A DNA stretch of 43,730 nt from an uncultured Clostridia bacterium (GCA_934631985.1 CAKTYE010000014.1:1-43730), one strand, 5' to 3'. Shown: positions 23,516-32,349, counted from the first letter of the stretch. Made by a program: numbers and translations. Notes: generated from the letters alone by a model not told the origin.

Positions 23516-24925
23516 TCACAATTGCTCCTTCAATTCCTTTGGGAGCTTGCGCCGCCACCAGCCGAGACGGTAGGCGATAACGGTCATCAGCATGCTGGTG
23601 ACCCAGGAGATCAGCAGCGAGGCGTAGAGCATGTCGGGATTGCCATGGGGCCAGAGGTCGGAACGGGTCAGGTAGGCCAGCAGATAAGCTAGGGGCATGC
23701 GCAGAATAACCGTGCTGATAACGCTGATCCACATGGGAATCATCGTCTCGCCTGCGCCGCGCATCACGCCCTGCAAAACCTGACTGACTGCAAAACACAG
23801 ATACCCCACGGATAGCCAGTGCAGACCGCGCTGACCAATGGACATCACATCCTCCGTGCTGGTGAACAGGCCGATCAGATTGTGACCAAACAGCAGAATG
23901 CAGGCCACCAGCACCGCTGCCACACTCAGTGCGAGGATCAGCAGATCCCGCGTACCCTGATGAATGCGATCTGCTCGCTGGGCACCGATGTTCTGCCCCA
24001 CATAAGTGGTGGCGGCAGTGCCAAAGGTGAAGTTGGGCATCATCGCAAAACCGTCCACACGCATGACCGCTACGCTGGCGGCAATCACCGCCGTACCCAT
24101 GGAGTTGGTCAGGCCCTGCACAATAATGGCGGACAGAGAGAAAATCGCCTGAGTAATGCCCGCAGGCAGACCCAGACTGCACAGCCTGCCAATGATGGGC
24201 CAGTTAGGCCGAAGCGTCTCACGATTCACGTCCACCACCTGCTTCATGCGGCATAGACGCACCAGGCACATCGTGCCGGAAACAACCTGCGCGATCACCG
24301 TCGCCCAGGCCACGCCAGCCACGCCCATGTTCAGCTGGCTGACAAACACAATGTCCAGAATGATGTTCAGCACGCTGGCAACCAGCAGCGAAGCCAGCGG
24401 CATCAGGCTGTCGCCCAAACCGCGCAGCACACCTGCGAGAATATTGTACAGCGCCGCGCCCAAAATGCCTGCGAAAATGATCTGTAAATAAGTAACGGCG
24501 CCTGCCATCACATCCTCTGGCGGCGCGACCAGCGACATAAGCCACGGAGACAGAAAATACCCTATAAAGGACATGAGCAGACTGCTGACCACCAGCAGCA
24601 GAATGGAAGCACCTACCACCCGGCTCAGCGTGGGACGGTCATGCGCCCCGAAATATTGGGCGGAAAGAATGCTTGCACCTGTGGCAATGCCCATAAACAG
24701 CACCAGCAGCAGGTTTAGGATCGGCCCTGCCGTACCCACCGCCGCCAGCGCCGTGTCGCCAATGTATTGTCCGACCACAATGGAGTCTACCGTGTTGTAA
24801 AGCTGCTGGGCCAGATTGCCCACCAGCAGGGGAATGGAAAAGCGCACCAGACTGTCCATGGGCCGCCCCACGGTCATGTCCTGCACGCCGAACCAGCTTT
24901 GCAGCCGACCTGGCTTCTTCTGCAT
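23516..24925 (-). CDS. MATE family multidrug/cation exporter
   Basis: The 469-residue protein has the length and twelve-helix layout of MATE (NorM/DinF/MepA-like) exporters, which expel drugs or metabolites in exchange for Na+ or H+. Typical blocks are RFSIPLLVGNLAQQLYNTVDS at the first helix, QYIGDTALAAVGTAGP and AQYFGAHD. The second half repeats this pattern with QNIGAQRADRIHQGTRD. The ATG at 24925 follows AGGAGG by 9 bases; the longer frame to 25120 crosses the promoter. It is divergent from the YheO-like regulator and convergent with dnaA. Its substrate cannot be read from the sequence. Confidence 0.9.
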   Translation of the reverse strand: MQKKPGRLQSWFGVQDMTVGRPMDSLVRFSIPLLVGNLAQQLYNTVDSIVVGQYIGDTALAAVGTAGPILNLLLVLFMGIATGASILSAQYFGAHDRPTLSRVVGASILLLVVSSLLMSFIGYFLSPWLMSLVAPPEDVMAGAVTYLQIIFAGILGAALYNILAGVLRGLGDSLMPLASLLVASVLNIILDIVFVSQLNMGVAGVAWATVIAQVVSGTMCLVRLCRMKQVVDVNRETLRPNWPIIGRLCSLGLPAGITQAIFSLSAIIVQGLTNSMGTAVIAASVAVMRVDGFAMMPNFTFGTAATTYVGQNIGAQRADRIHQGTRDLLILALSVAAVLVACILLFGHNLIGLFTSTEDVMSIGQRGLHWLSVGYLCFAVSQVLQGVMRGAGETMIPMWISVISTVILRMPLAYLLAYLTRSDLWPHGNPDMLYASLLISWVTSMLMTVIAYRLGWWRRKLPKELKEQL

Positions 24926-24959
24926 GTCCCAAAACCTCCTAAAAATCCTCAATGAAACT

Positions 24960-24988
24960 ATTGTAGCAGTCCGACGGACAGACTGCAA
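24960..24988 (-). promoter_or_regulatory. MATE promoter with a palindromic operator in the spacer
   Basis: On the minus strand: TTGCAG (24988-24983), a 17-bp spacer, and TACAAT (24965-24960). The inverted repeat gcagtc-N9-gactgc at 24966-24986 fills the spacer and overlaps the -35 box. A repressor bound there would block RNA polymerase. Confidence 0.65.
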
Positions 24989-25044
24989 GGCGAACACGAA
25001 AAAAAGAGGCACAGCAAAAAAACAGTGCAGAGGGTTGTATGTGC

Positions 25045-25074
25045 TTGCCATTATCGCGCAGGTTGTGCTATGAT
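25045..25074 (+). promoter_or_regulatory. Promoter of the YheO-like regulator gene
   Basis: TTGCCA at 25045-25050, an 18-bp spacer, and TATGAT at 25069-25074, 25 bases before the start codon. Confidence 0.6.
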
Positions 25075-25098
25075 AACAGGGAAAAAGCTGCGATAGGG

Positions 25099-25767
25099 AT
25101 GAAAAAAGTGTATCAGGCACCCATCGAATTAACGGACAGAGATCATGCCGTCCTGGATTCCTATAAAATGATGTTGGACGGTCTGTCGGACTATCTGGGC
25201 AGCGCCTATGAGCTGGTGCTGCATAGTCTGGAGGATCTGGAGCATTCGGCCATTAAAGTCATCAACGGCTACCATACGGGCCGCGCGGAGGGCGCACCCA
25301 TTACTGAGCTGGCGCTGGATATGCTGGAGCGTATCTGCTCCTGCACCAACCAGAAGGATTACGTCTGCTACCATGGCTACAATAAGGATGGGCATCCCCT
25401 ACGCTCCACGACCATTGCCATTCGCAGCGATGGACGGATCGTTGGTCTGCTGTGCATGAATTTCTATATGGATACGCCCCTGTCGGAAATTTTCAGCACC
25501 TTCTCGGCTGCGCCCTTCCTGCGGGAGACTTATGTTCAGAACACTGCCGATACCATTCATGCGGCGGTGGAACGCGCGGTGGCGGCGGTGTCGGATACCC
25601 TGCCGGAAAACTCGCCCATGCGCAATAAGGAGATCATCGAGCAGCTGAACAATGCGGGGATCTTCCATATTAAGGATGCGGTGAATCGCGTGGCGCAGGA
25701 ATTGAACATCTCTCGCAATACGGTCTATCTGCATTTACGGAACCTGCGGGAGAAGGAAAAAAAATAA
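25099..25767 (+). CDS. YheO/DauR-like transcriptional regulator (PAS-like plus HTH)
   Basis: The 222-residue protein has the layout of the YheO family. A PAS-like N-terminal domain (about residues 15-130; GLSDYLGSAYELVLHSLED, then NGYHTGR and STTIAIRSDGRIVGLLCMNF) is joined to a C-terminal helix-turn-helix of the DauR/HTH_22 kind (RVAQELNISRNTVYLHLRNLR, about residues 193-213). DauR represses D-arginine use in Pseudomonas; other members are mostly unstudied. The ATG at 25099 has only a weak ribosome binding site (TAGGG); the open frame to 25039 would cross the promoter. It lies directly upstream of the ridA-to-oppA cluster and divergent from the MATE gene, so it may control either. Confidence 0.82.
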   Translation: MKKVYQAPIELTDRDHAVLDSYKMMLDGLSDYLGSAYELVLHSLEDLEHSAIKVINGYHTGRAEGAPITELALDMLERICSCTNQKDYVCYHGYNKDGHPLRSTTIAIRSDGRIVGLLCMNFYMDTPLSEIFSTFSAAPFLRETYVQNTADTIHAAVERAVAAVSDTLPENSPMRNKEIIEQLNNAGIFHIKDAVNRVAQELNISRNTVYLHLRNLREKEKK

Positions 25768-25783
25768 AGCTGGATGCAAATGG

Positions 25784-25815
25784 AGTCCCGGCGCAAAAGC
25801 ATGCCGGGACTTTTA
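25784..25815 (+). terminator. Terminator after the regulator gene
   Basis: A perfect 9-bp stem (agtcccggc with gccgggact, 10-base loop) is followed by TTTTAT. It separates the regulator from the ridA operon. Confidence 0.82.
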
Positions 25816-25924
25816 TGTTACGTCTGTACAGTGATATAAAGCAAAGTATACTGAAAAAGAGAAATATGCAGGGCTGCATACCATGTTTTTTCTTTGTTTT
25901 TGACGAATTACCGTACAAAAACAA

Positions 25925-25979
25925 TGGACAAAGGGAATATGTTTGCGTATACTATTAAACGGACTGAAATATATTTCAG
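25925..25979 (+). promoter_or_regulatory. Promoter and palindromic operator of the ridA-led cluster
   Basis: TGGACA at 25925-25930, a 17-bp spacer, and TATACT at 25948-25953. A perfect 16-bp palindrome, ctgaaatatatttcag, lies at 25964-25979, about 10 bases past the -10 box, where a repressor would block initiation. The adjacent YheO-like protein is the obvious but untested candidate. Confidence 0.65.
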
Positions 25980-25984
25980 CCCAA

Positions 25985-26043
25985 GCAGCGTTCAAGCTGC
26001 CATCGAATAGCCCGACAAGGATGTCGGACTGGAAAGAAGGCTA
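25985..26043 (+). promoter_or_regulatory. Possible structured leader of ridA
   Basis: Two small stems can form: gcagc/gctgc (25985-26000), and tagcc/ggcta (26008-26043) enclosing cgac/gtcg. The second closing arm overlaps the ribosome binding site AGAAGG (26035-26040), so folding could limit translation of ridA. It matches no riboswitch class I know. Confidence 0.35.
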
Positions 26044-26049
26044 CGCATT

Positions 26050-26418
26050 ATGAAGGTTGTTACGACGATGGATGCTCCCGCGGCGATTGGCCCCTATTCT
26101 CAGGGCATGGTTTCCGGCAGCACGGTGTATTGCTCCGGGCAGATCCCCGTGAATCCCGCAAATGGTGAGATTCCCGAGGGGATCGACGCACAGGCGGAGC
26201 AGAGTTGCAAAAACGTAGCGGCTGTGCTGGAGGCTGCCGGCAGCGGCATCGACCGCGTTGTCAAGACCACCTGTTTCCTGTCGGATATGGCGAACTTTGC
26301 CGCCTTTAACGCGGTGTATGCCAAGCACTTTGTCAGCAAGCCCGCCCGCAGCTGCTGCGCGGTGAAGGACCTGCCCAAGGGCGTGCTGTGCGAGATCGAG
26401 GCTGTGGCGGAGCTGTAA
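26050..26418 (+). CDS. ridA: RidA family enamine/imine deaminase
   Basis: The 122-residue protein matches RidA (YjgF/YER057c/UK114). This family hydrolyses reactive 2-aminoacrylate and related imines released by PLP enzymes or amino acid oxidases. It keeps GPYSQG near residues 14-19 and the catalytic pair Arg100 (KPARSCCAV) and Glu115 (CEIEAVA), with the usual 15-residue spacing. Members act as trimers in the cytoplasm. It leads the cluster and is followed after 28 bases by a PLP aminotransferase, a fitting partner whose imine by-products it could clear. The start at 26050 has an AGAAGG site about 9 bases upstream. Confidence 0.93.
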   Translation: MKVVTTMDAPAAIGPYSQGMVSGSTVYCSGQIPVNPANGEIPEGIDAQAEQSCKNVAAVLEAAGSGIDRVVKTTCFLSDMANFAAFNAVYAKHFVSKPARSCCAVKDLPKGVLCEIEAVAEL

Positions 26419-26446
26419 GGCGGCGCAGCGGGGGAGGAGGCGTACC

Positions 26447-27673
26447 ATGGATATTTCCGAAAAAATGAACCCCAACCTTCGCGGTGCGCAGGGCGGACTG
26501 TTCCTGAACGTCAGCAAGGCGGACGTGGGGGAGGGGGCCGGCAACTTTGAAAAGGCCGGCGGCGACAACATGGCCTGGGCGGATATGTTCTACCCGGATC
26601 CCTCCATTCCTGAAAGCGTGCGCAAGGCCACCGTCGCGGCGGTGGAGGGCGGCTTTCCAGCCCACTACACCATGCCCATCGGCATGCTGGAGCTGCGGCA
26701 GGAAATTGCCAAGCACATTGAAGCCCGCACCGGGCTGCCCATTGACCCCAGCCGCAATGTGATCGTCGCGCCGGGTTCGGATGCGGCGCTGATGTACGCC
26801 ATGATGCTTTTCGTGGACAGGGGCGATGAGGTGCTGATCCCGGAACCCAGCTATCCCAGCAATTTTGTCAACGCGGGACTGCTGGGCGGCGTGGCGGTAC
26901 CGGTTCCTACCTATGAGGAGGACAACTACCGCATCCGCATGGAGGAGATGGAGCGCCGGGTCACGCCCCGCACGAAGCTGGTGGTGCTGACCCATCCCAA
27001 CAACCCTACCACTGTGGTCTATCGGCGGGAGAACCTGGAGGAGCTGGCGCAGTTCATCATCAAGCACGATCTGGTGCTGGTGTGTGACCAGGCCTTTGAG
27101 GATCACATCTTTGACGGCATTGAGTTTGTATCTCCCTGCACCCTGCCGGGTATGTGGGAGCGCACGGTGACAGTCTGCTCCCTGTCGAAAGGTTACGGCC
27201 TGTCGGGCTACCGCATCGGCTATATCTATGCGGATGATCACATTATGGACCGCTACTATGGCGCGGCGGTGAACATGCTGGGCGCACCCTGCACAGCGTC
27301 CACCTTCGGCGCCATTGCGGCCCTGCGGGATGAGACTATTCTTCCGGGCTATTACACCCGGCTGGAACGCCGCCGCCGTCTGGCCTATGACATGTTCAGC
27401 ACCGTTCCCGGGGTGAGCATGCGGCCCAGTGAAAGCGGCATCCTCTCCTGGCTGAATATCAGCCGGCTGGGAAGCAGCGAGGAGGTTGCCAATTACCTGA
27501 TGACCCATGCGAAGATCATGGTGAATCAGGGTACGCCCTATGGTGCGCACGGCGAGGGACACATCCGCATTGTGACGGCATGCTTTGCCAGCGATGAGGA
27601 TGCAGCCAAGCGGTTCCGGCGCATTCGTGATGCGCTGACAGCGCTGGCGAAGGAAAAGGGCATTACGGACTGA
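26447..27673 (+). CDS. PLP-dependent aminotransferase, class I/II
   Basis: The 408-residue enzyme has the fold-type I layout. YTMPIGMLELRQEIA lies near 74-88, HPNNPT (Asn185) and CDQAFED (Asp214) contact PLP, Lys248 in SLSKGYGLSGYRIGY forms the aldimine, and an Arg in GHIRIVTACFA near residue 384 binds the substrate carboxylate. The family moves amino groups from amino acids to 2-oxo acids, but the substrate cannot be told. The ATG at 26447 follows GGAGGAGG. Position between ridA and an MFS carrier suggests a role in breaking down amino acids freed by the peptidases of the cluster. Confidence 0.88.
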   Translation: MDISEKMNPNLRGAQGGLFLNVSKADVGEGAGNFEKAGGDNMAWADMFYPDPSIPESVRKATVAAVEGGFPAHYTMPIGMLELRQEIAKHIEARTGLPIDPSRNVIVAPGSDAALMYAMMLFVDRGDEVLIPEPSYPSNFVNAGLLGGVAVPVPTYEEDNYRIRMEEMERRVTPRTKLVVLTHPNNPTTVVYRRENLEELAQFIIKHDLVLVCDQAFEDHIFDGIEFVSPCTLPGMWERTVTVCSLSKGYGLSGYRIGYIYADDHIMDRYYGAAVNMLGAPCTASTFGAIAALRDETILPGYYTRLERRRRLAYDMFSTVPGVSMRPSESGILSWLNISRLGSSEEVANYLMTHAKIMVNQGTPYGAHGEGHIRIVTACFASDEDAAKRFRRIRDALTALAKEKGITD

Positions 27674-27699
27674 AACAAGCGAAAGGATGGGAAGGCACT

Positions 27700-28926
27700 G
27701 TGAAGGAGCGGAAGGGTTTCCATTACGGCTGGGTCATTGTGGCCTGCGGTATCCTGGTGATGGCGGTGACCCACGGCGTGGTAGCGAACTGCTTCAGCCT
27801 GTACCTGCGCCCGGTGACTGAGGAGCTTGGCCTTTCTCGCCAGAGCTTCAGCACCTGCCAGATGATCGTCAATCTGCTGTACATGGGCATTTCGCTTCTG
27901 TCCGGCAAAATTTACGCCCGGGTGAAGCCCCATACGCTGATGAAGGTCGCGGCCTTTACCCTTCCAGCAGGCTACTTCGCGTATTCCCTGTGCAGCACCC
28001 TGCCGCAGTTCTATGCGGTTTCGGTGGTGGTGGGCGTCAGCGTTGCATTCCTGACGTTCCTTCCCTTCACGCTGATCCTGACCGACTGGTTTGAGCAGCG
28101 CCGCGGACTGGCGATCGGCCTGTGCTTCATGGGCAGCGGCCTGGGCGGCATGCTGTTCAACAGCCTTGCAGGCCAGTGGGTCACAACGATAGGATGGCGC
28201 AGCACCTTTACCACGCTGTCCATCATCATGGCGGCGGTACTGGTGCCGGTAATCTTCCTGGTGCTGAAGCCCGCGCCGGAAGCCATGGGCATGGAGCCTT
28301 ACGGCGGACGCAGCGCGGGGACGCAGGCAGGCGCGGTCTATGGCCTCAGCCTGAAGGAAGCCCTGCATGGACGCAGCTTTTATCTGCTGGTGCTGCTGGC
28401 ACTGATGATCGGCATGACCACCACCATGCTGGGCAACACCATCATTCCGCATTTGACCGACCTGGGCTTTGACGCAGGTTATGCCTCCAAGGTCATGTCC
28501 GCATATATGGGCGGGCTGGCGGTGTGCAAGGTGCTGCTGGGTACGGTGACGGACAAGCTGGGCGCACGCAAAGGAACGCTGCTTTCCCTGCTGGCGGTGC
28601 TGCTGGGACTAGTGGGGCTGTACTTCGCGCAATACCAGCCCTCGCATGTGCTGATCGTCATCGGTGCGGCGCTGGGATGTGCATCCTGCACGGTGTCGTA
28701 TCCACTGCTGACGCGCTTCGCCTTTGGTAGCGCGGCCTATGCAACGCTGTACGGCATCATCAACGCTGCAAACTCGCTGACGACTTCTCTGGCCCCGGTG
28801 GTCACGAACGTGCTGTTCGACCAGACGGGGTCTTACAACACGGCGCTGCTGGGCGGTCTGGCGCTGTGCGTGGTTTCTCTGCTGCTGCTTCCCTTCCTGA
28901 AGGGTGTGAAGGAGCCGCAGGCATAA
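27700..28926 (+). CDS. MFS transporter, OFA/MCT-like
   Basis: The 408-residue protein has twelve predicted helices. It begins with FHYGWVIVACGILVM, typical of oxalate/formate- and monocarboxylate-type MFS carriers, which exchange or co-transport organic anions. The loop between helices 2 and 3 carries GKIYARVKPHTLM, and the matching loop of the second half carries TDKLGARKG. The start is a GTG at 27700 preceded by GGGAAGG 4 bases upstream and AAAGGA further out, so initiation may be modest. It lies 26 bases after the aminotransferase gene, which makes export of a 2-oxo acid product or uptake of a related acid plausible. Direction and substrate are unknown. Confidence 0.85.
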   Translation: MKERKGFHYGWVIVACGILVMAVTHGVVANCFSLYLRPVTEELGLSRQSFSTCQMIVNLLYMGISLLSGKIYARVKPHTLMKVAAFTLPAGYFAYSLCSTLPQFYAVSVVVGVSVAFLTFLPFTLILTDWFEQRRGLAIGLCFMGSGLGGMLFNSLAGQWVTTIGWRSTFTTLSIIMAAVLVPVIFLVLKPAPEAMGMEPYGGRSAGTQAGAVYGLSLKEALHGRSFYLLVLLALMIGMTTTMLGNTIIPHLTDLGFDAGYASKVMSAYMGGLAVCKVLLGTVTDKLGARKGTLLSLLAVLLGLVGLYFAQYQPSHVLIVIGAALGCASCTVSYPLLTRFAFGSAAYATLYGIINAANSLTTSLAPVVTNVLFDQTGSYNTALLGGLALCVVSLLLLPFLKGVKEPQA

Positions 28927-28963
28927 CGCCCGTATATATCGTCAAAAGGAGGATAACTGCAAT

Positions 28964-30196
28964 ATGTGGACGGTACAGGAACAATATGCCAAGCGGGATG
29001 CAATGCTCAAGGAGCGCATCCATACGCTGATGCCGCAACTGATGAAGGAATGCGGCGTGGAAATGTGGGCGGTGATCTCCCGCGAATATAACGAAGACCC
29101 GGTGTTTCCGTCGCTGGTGCCGTCGCTGGTGAAAAATGCCAGTCGCACCACCTGCCTGGTGTTCTGCCTGGACAAGGAGGGCCACTTCGAAGCCCTGAAC
29201 GTGTCCCGGCCCAATCCCCGTTTCGATGGCTATTATACCCAGGCCATGAACCGCAAGGATGATGTATTTGAGGCGCTGGCGCATCTGGTCGCCAAGAAGA
29301 AGCCCAGCAAGCTGCATGTGGATGTTTCCAATGAATGCGCCATCGCGGATGGCCTGAGCAAGAACCTGTACGACCATTTGCAGCTGGCGTTGTGCGGCAG
29401 CGTGCCGCTGGTCAGCGCAGAGGAGATCGTCATCCGCTGGATCGAGACTCGCACCAAGGAAGAGTTGGAAATTTATCCCCAGGTCTACAAGCTGATGATG
29501 GATATTGTGGACGAGGTGTTCTCCGCCAGCTTCATCAAGCCCGGCGTGACCACCACCACCCAGGTGGAGTGGGGCATCATGCAGCGGGTCAACGATCTGG
29601 GCCTGCCCTGCTGGTTTTCCCCGGACATTGACGTGCAGCGTCAGGGCAGCGACGATCCCCGTATGGTGGACTGTGTCATTGAGGAAGGCGACATTGTGCA
29701 CTGCGACGTGGGTCTGGCCTGCATGGGCCTGCTGACCGATACCCAGCGCAACGTGTACATCGGGCGCAAGGGCGAGGACGATATTCCCGCGGGCATCAAG
29801 GCAGCCTTTAAGACCGGCAACCGCTTCCAGGACATCGTTCGCAATAACTACGCTGTGGGCCGCACGGGCAATGAGATCCTGTTTGCGTCGCTGGATCAGG
29901 CCAAGGCCGAGGGCATTCAGGCCATGAGCTATTGCCATCCCATCGGTGTGTTTGGCCACAGCGCCGGCCCCTGCGTGGGCATGTTTGACAACCAGGGCTT
30001 CGTTCCCGGTCATGGCGAGCTGGTGATGCACGACAACACCTGCTATGCGCTGGAGCTGAACATTACGCAGAAGGTGCCGGAGTGGAACAATCAGCCTGTG
30101 ATGATGATGCTGGAGGAGACCATTGGCTTCAGCGGCGGCAAGACCTTCTTCATGGACGATAAGCGTGAGGTCATCCGTTTCATTAAGGCGGAGTGA
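28964..30196 (+). CDS. M24 family peptidase (creatinase/Xaa-Pro aminopeptidase fold), first copy
   Basis: The 410-residue protein has an N-terminal creatinase-like domain (to about residue 170) and a pita-bread C-terminal domain. The five metal ligands of M24 enzymes appear present: Asp248 (VHCDVG), Asp259 (LLTDTQR), His332 (GHSAGP), Glu364 (ALELN) and a Glu in LEETIGF near 384-385. Members remove N-terminal residues ahead of proline or hydrolyse C-N bonds of related substrates. The start follows AAAGGAGG. It is followed after 18 bases by an M29 aminopeptidase. It differs strongly from the second M24 copy at 35307, so the two probably prefer different substrates. Confidence 0.87.
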   Translation: MWTVQEQYAKRDAMLKERIHTLMPQLMKECGVEMWAVISREYNEDPVFPSLVPSLVKNASRTTCLVFCLDKEGHFEALNVSRPNPRFDGYYTQAMNRKDDVFEALAHLVAKKKPSKLHVDVSNECAIADGLSKNLYDHLQLALCGSVPLVSAEEIVIRWIETRTKEELEIYPQVYKLMMDIVDEVFSASFIKPGVTTTTQVEWGIMQRVNDLGLPCWFSPDIDVQRQGSDDPRMVDCVIEEGDIVHCDVGLACMGLLTDTQRNVYIGRKGEDDIPAGIKAAFKTGNRFQDIVRNNYAVGRTGNEILFASLDQAKAEGIQAMSYCHPIGVFGHSAGPCVGMFDNQGFVPGHGELVMHDNTCYALELNITQKVPEWNNQPVMMMLEETIGFSGGKTFFMDDKREVIRFIKAE

Positions 30197-30214
30197 TAGA
30201 AAGGACGAAAGACA

Positions 30215-31330
30215 ATGATCGATGCGCGTGTAAAAAAGCTGGCTCATAATCTGATTTATCATTCCCTGAAGCTGCAGCCCGGTGAAAAGGTGCTGATCGA
30301 GACCCGCGGCATTGACGCGCCCTTTGTCAGCGAGCTGGTGAAGGAAGCCTATGCGGCAGGCGGCCTGCCCTTTGTCAACCTGAAGTTGCCCGAGGTGGAT
30401 CGTCAGGTCGCCATGGGCTGCACCGAGGATCAGCTGAAGCTGATGTACAAGTGGGAAGAGGAGCGCATGCTGGCGATGGATTGCTACATCGGCATCCGCC
30501 TACCTGTGAACAGCTTTGAGGAAAACGGCGTTACCTTTGAAAAGATGGAGCTGTACAACGCCCTCTATGATCGCAAGCTGCTGATGGAGGTTCGCTGCCC
30601 CACCACCCGTTGGGTGGTGCTGCGCTATCCGACCCCTGCCATGGCGCAGGCTGCGCAGATGAACACCGAGGAGTTTGAAGACTTCTACTTCGGCGCCTGC
30701 TGCCTGGACTATGACAAGATGTCCAAGGCCATGGACCCCCTGAAGGAATTGATGGATCGTACCGACAAGGTGCATCTGACCGCTCCCGGCACCGATATCA
30801 CCTTCTCCATCAAGGGCATCGGCGGCGTGAAGTGCGACGGCGACTGCAACATCCCCGACGGCGAGGTGTACTCCGCGCCCGTGCGGGATTCCATCAACGG
30901 CTACATTACCTACAATACCCCCTCCATGGTGGACGGCTTCTGCTTTGAGAACATTCATTTTGAGTTCGAGAACGGCAAGATCGTCAAGGCGACGGCCAAT
31001 GACACTGAGCGCCTGAACGCCATTCTGGACACGGACGAGGGCGCGCGCTATGTAGGCGAATTCGCCATCGGCGTGAACCCCTATGTGACCCGCGTGATGA
31101 ACGAGACGCTGTTTGATGAAAAGATCATGGGCAGCTTCCACTTTACCCCTGGCAACTGCGTCATGGGCTGCAACAACGGCAACAAGTCCCAGATCCACTG
31201 GGATCTGGTGCTGATCCAGACCCCCGAGTGCGGCGGCGGTACCATCGAGTTTGACGGCGAGGTCATCCGTAAGGACGGCATGTTCGTCCGCGAGGACCTG
31301 AAGGGTCTAAACCCCGAAAACCTGAAGTGA
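30215..31330 (+). CDS. M29 family aminopeptidase
   Basis: The 371-residue protein matches M29 (AmpS/AmpT-type) metal-dependent aminopeptidases, which release N-terminal residues from short peptides in the cytoplasm. Conserved ligand positions are all visible: Glu217 (NIPDGEVY), Glu282 (VGEFAIG), His309 (GSFHF), His328 and Asp330 (NKSQIHWD). The length is usual for the family. The ATG at 30215 follows AAGGACGAAAG, a moderate site. It sits between the first M24 peptidase and the peptide-type transporter genes, which supports a role in trimming imported peptides. Confidence 0.9.
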   Translation: MIDARVKKLAHNLIYHSLKLQPGEKVLIETRGIDAPFVSELVKEAYAAGGLPFVNLKLPEVDRQVAMGCTEDQLKLMYKWEEERMLAMDCYIGIRLPVNSFEENGVTFEKMELYNALYDRKLLMEVRCPTTRWVVLRYPTPAMAQAAQMNTEEFEDFYFGACCLDYDKMSKAMDPLKELMDRTDKVHLTAPGTDITFSIKGIGGVKCDGDCNIPDGEVYSAPVRDSINGYITYNTPSMVDGFCFENIHFEFENGKIVKATANDTERLNAILDTDEGARYVGEFAIGVNPYVTRVMNETLFDEKIMGSFHFTPGNCVMGCNNGNKSQIHWDLVLIQTPECGGGTIEFDGEVIRKDGMFVREDLKGLNPENLK

Positions 31331-31345
31331 TCCCTGTGGGAAAAG

Positions 31346-31383
31346 CCTGCCCGGTTCTGCTCCGCCAAGCAGGCCCGGGCAGG
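31346..31383 (+). promoter_or_regulatory. Large intercistronic hairpin before the permease genes
   Basis: Outer arms cctgcccgg and ccgggcagg (9 bp, perfect) enclose a second stem ctgct/agcag. No T run follows. It is more likely an mRNA stability or processing element separating peptidase and transporter expression than a terminator. Confidence 0.5.
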
Positions 31384-31416
31384 GCTGCGGCCCATTTCTG
31401 AATTGGAGATGAGAAG

Positions 31417-32334
31417 ATGGCGAGATATTTTGTCAAGCGTCTGCTGATGGCAGTGCTGACGCTTTGGCTGATTTTGACGGCAACCTTTATTATGATGAAG
31501 TCCATCCCCGGCGACCCCTTTGCCAATGAAAAGATGATCCTGCCGGAAATTCGCGCCAACATGGAGGCGAAATACGGACTGGACAAGCCGCTGTTTGAGC
31601 AGTATGTAACTTATATGAACAACCTGCTGCACGGTGACTTCGGCATTTCCTTTAAGTACAAGGGACGCTCGGTGAACGACATTATCGCCACGGGCTTCCC
31701 GGTCTCGGCGGCGCTGGGCCTTTCGGCCTGCGCGGTGGGTCTGGTGCTGGGCATTATTTTCGGTGTGCTGGCGGCGATCAAACGCGGTCACTGGCCGGAT
31801 TATCTGGTCATCATCATCTCCATTCTGGGCGTATCGGTGCCTGCCTTCGTGTTCGGCAGTCTGTTCCAGTATGTATTTGCGGTGAAGCTGAAATGGTTCC
31901 CGGTGGCGGGCTGGGGAACCTTCGCAGCCTTTGTGCTGCCCACGCTGGCCCTGGGCCTGCGCATGATCGCGTACATTGCGCGCATGATGCGCACCTCCAT
32001 GCTGGACGTGATGTCGCAGGATTATATCAAAACGGCGAAGGCCAAGGGCCTGTCCGGCACGGCAATTATCTGGAAGCATGCCTTCCGCAACGCCGTGATG
32101 CCCATTGTCACCGTGTCCGGCTCCATGATCGCCTCCACCATGGTCGGTTCCTTTGTCATGGAGAATATCTTCAACATTCCCGGCATGGGTAAGTATCTGG
32201 TCAACGCTGTGAAGGACAGCGACTACACCATGATCATGGGCATGACCGCGTTCTATGCCATCATCATGATCGTGACCATGTTCCTGGTGGACGTGATCTA
32301 CATGATGGTCGATCCCCGCGTGAAAATGGATTAA
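31417..32334 (+). CDS. Opp/Dpp-type ABC transporter permease (B subunit)
   Basis: The 305-residue membrane protein is the first of a permease pair that forms the channel for imported oligopeptides or dipeptides. It has the single N-terminal helix, a periplasmic-type loop with EAKYGLDKPLFEQYVTYM, then five helices. The EAA-like coupling loop reads SQDYIKTAKAKGLSG, near residues 201-215. The length is typical of OppB/DppB (about 306-340). The start at 31417 follows GGAG. It is spaced 15 bases from the second permease gene. The substrate class (peptides, nickel or opines) is inferred only from family and the neighbouring peptidases. Confidence 0.92.
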   Translation: MARYFVKRLLMAVLTLWLILTATFIMMKSIPGDPFANEKMILPEIRANMEAKYGLDKPLFEQYVTYMNNLLHGDFGISFKYKGRSVNDIIATGFPVSAALGLSACAVGLVLGIIFGVLAAIKRGHWPDYLVIIISILGVSVPAFVFGSLFQYVFAVKLKWFPVAGWGTFAAFVLPTLALGLRMIAYIARMMRTSMLDVMSQDYIKTAKAKGLSGTAIIWKHAFRNAVMPIVTVSGSMIASTMVGSFVMENIFNIPGMGKYLVNAVKDSDYTMIMGMTAFYAIIMIVTMFLVDVIYMMVDPRVKMD

Positions 32335-32349
32335 GGAGGTGTTTGAACA

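Noticed and set aside
25985..26043. Known riboswitch class (guanidine, glycine, preQ1)
   Set aside because: The conserved core sequences of these classes are not present; only small generic stems are seen.
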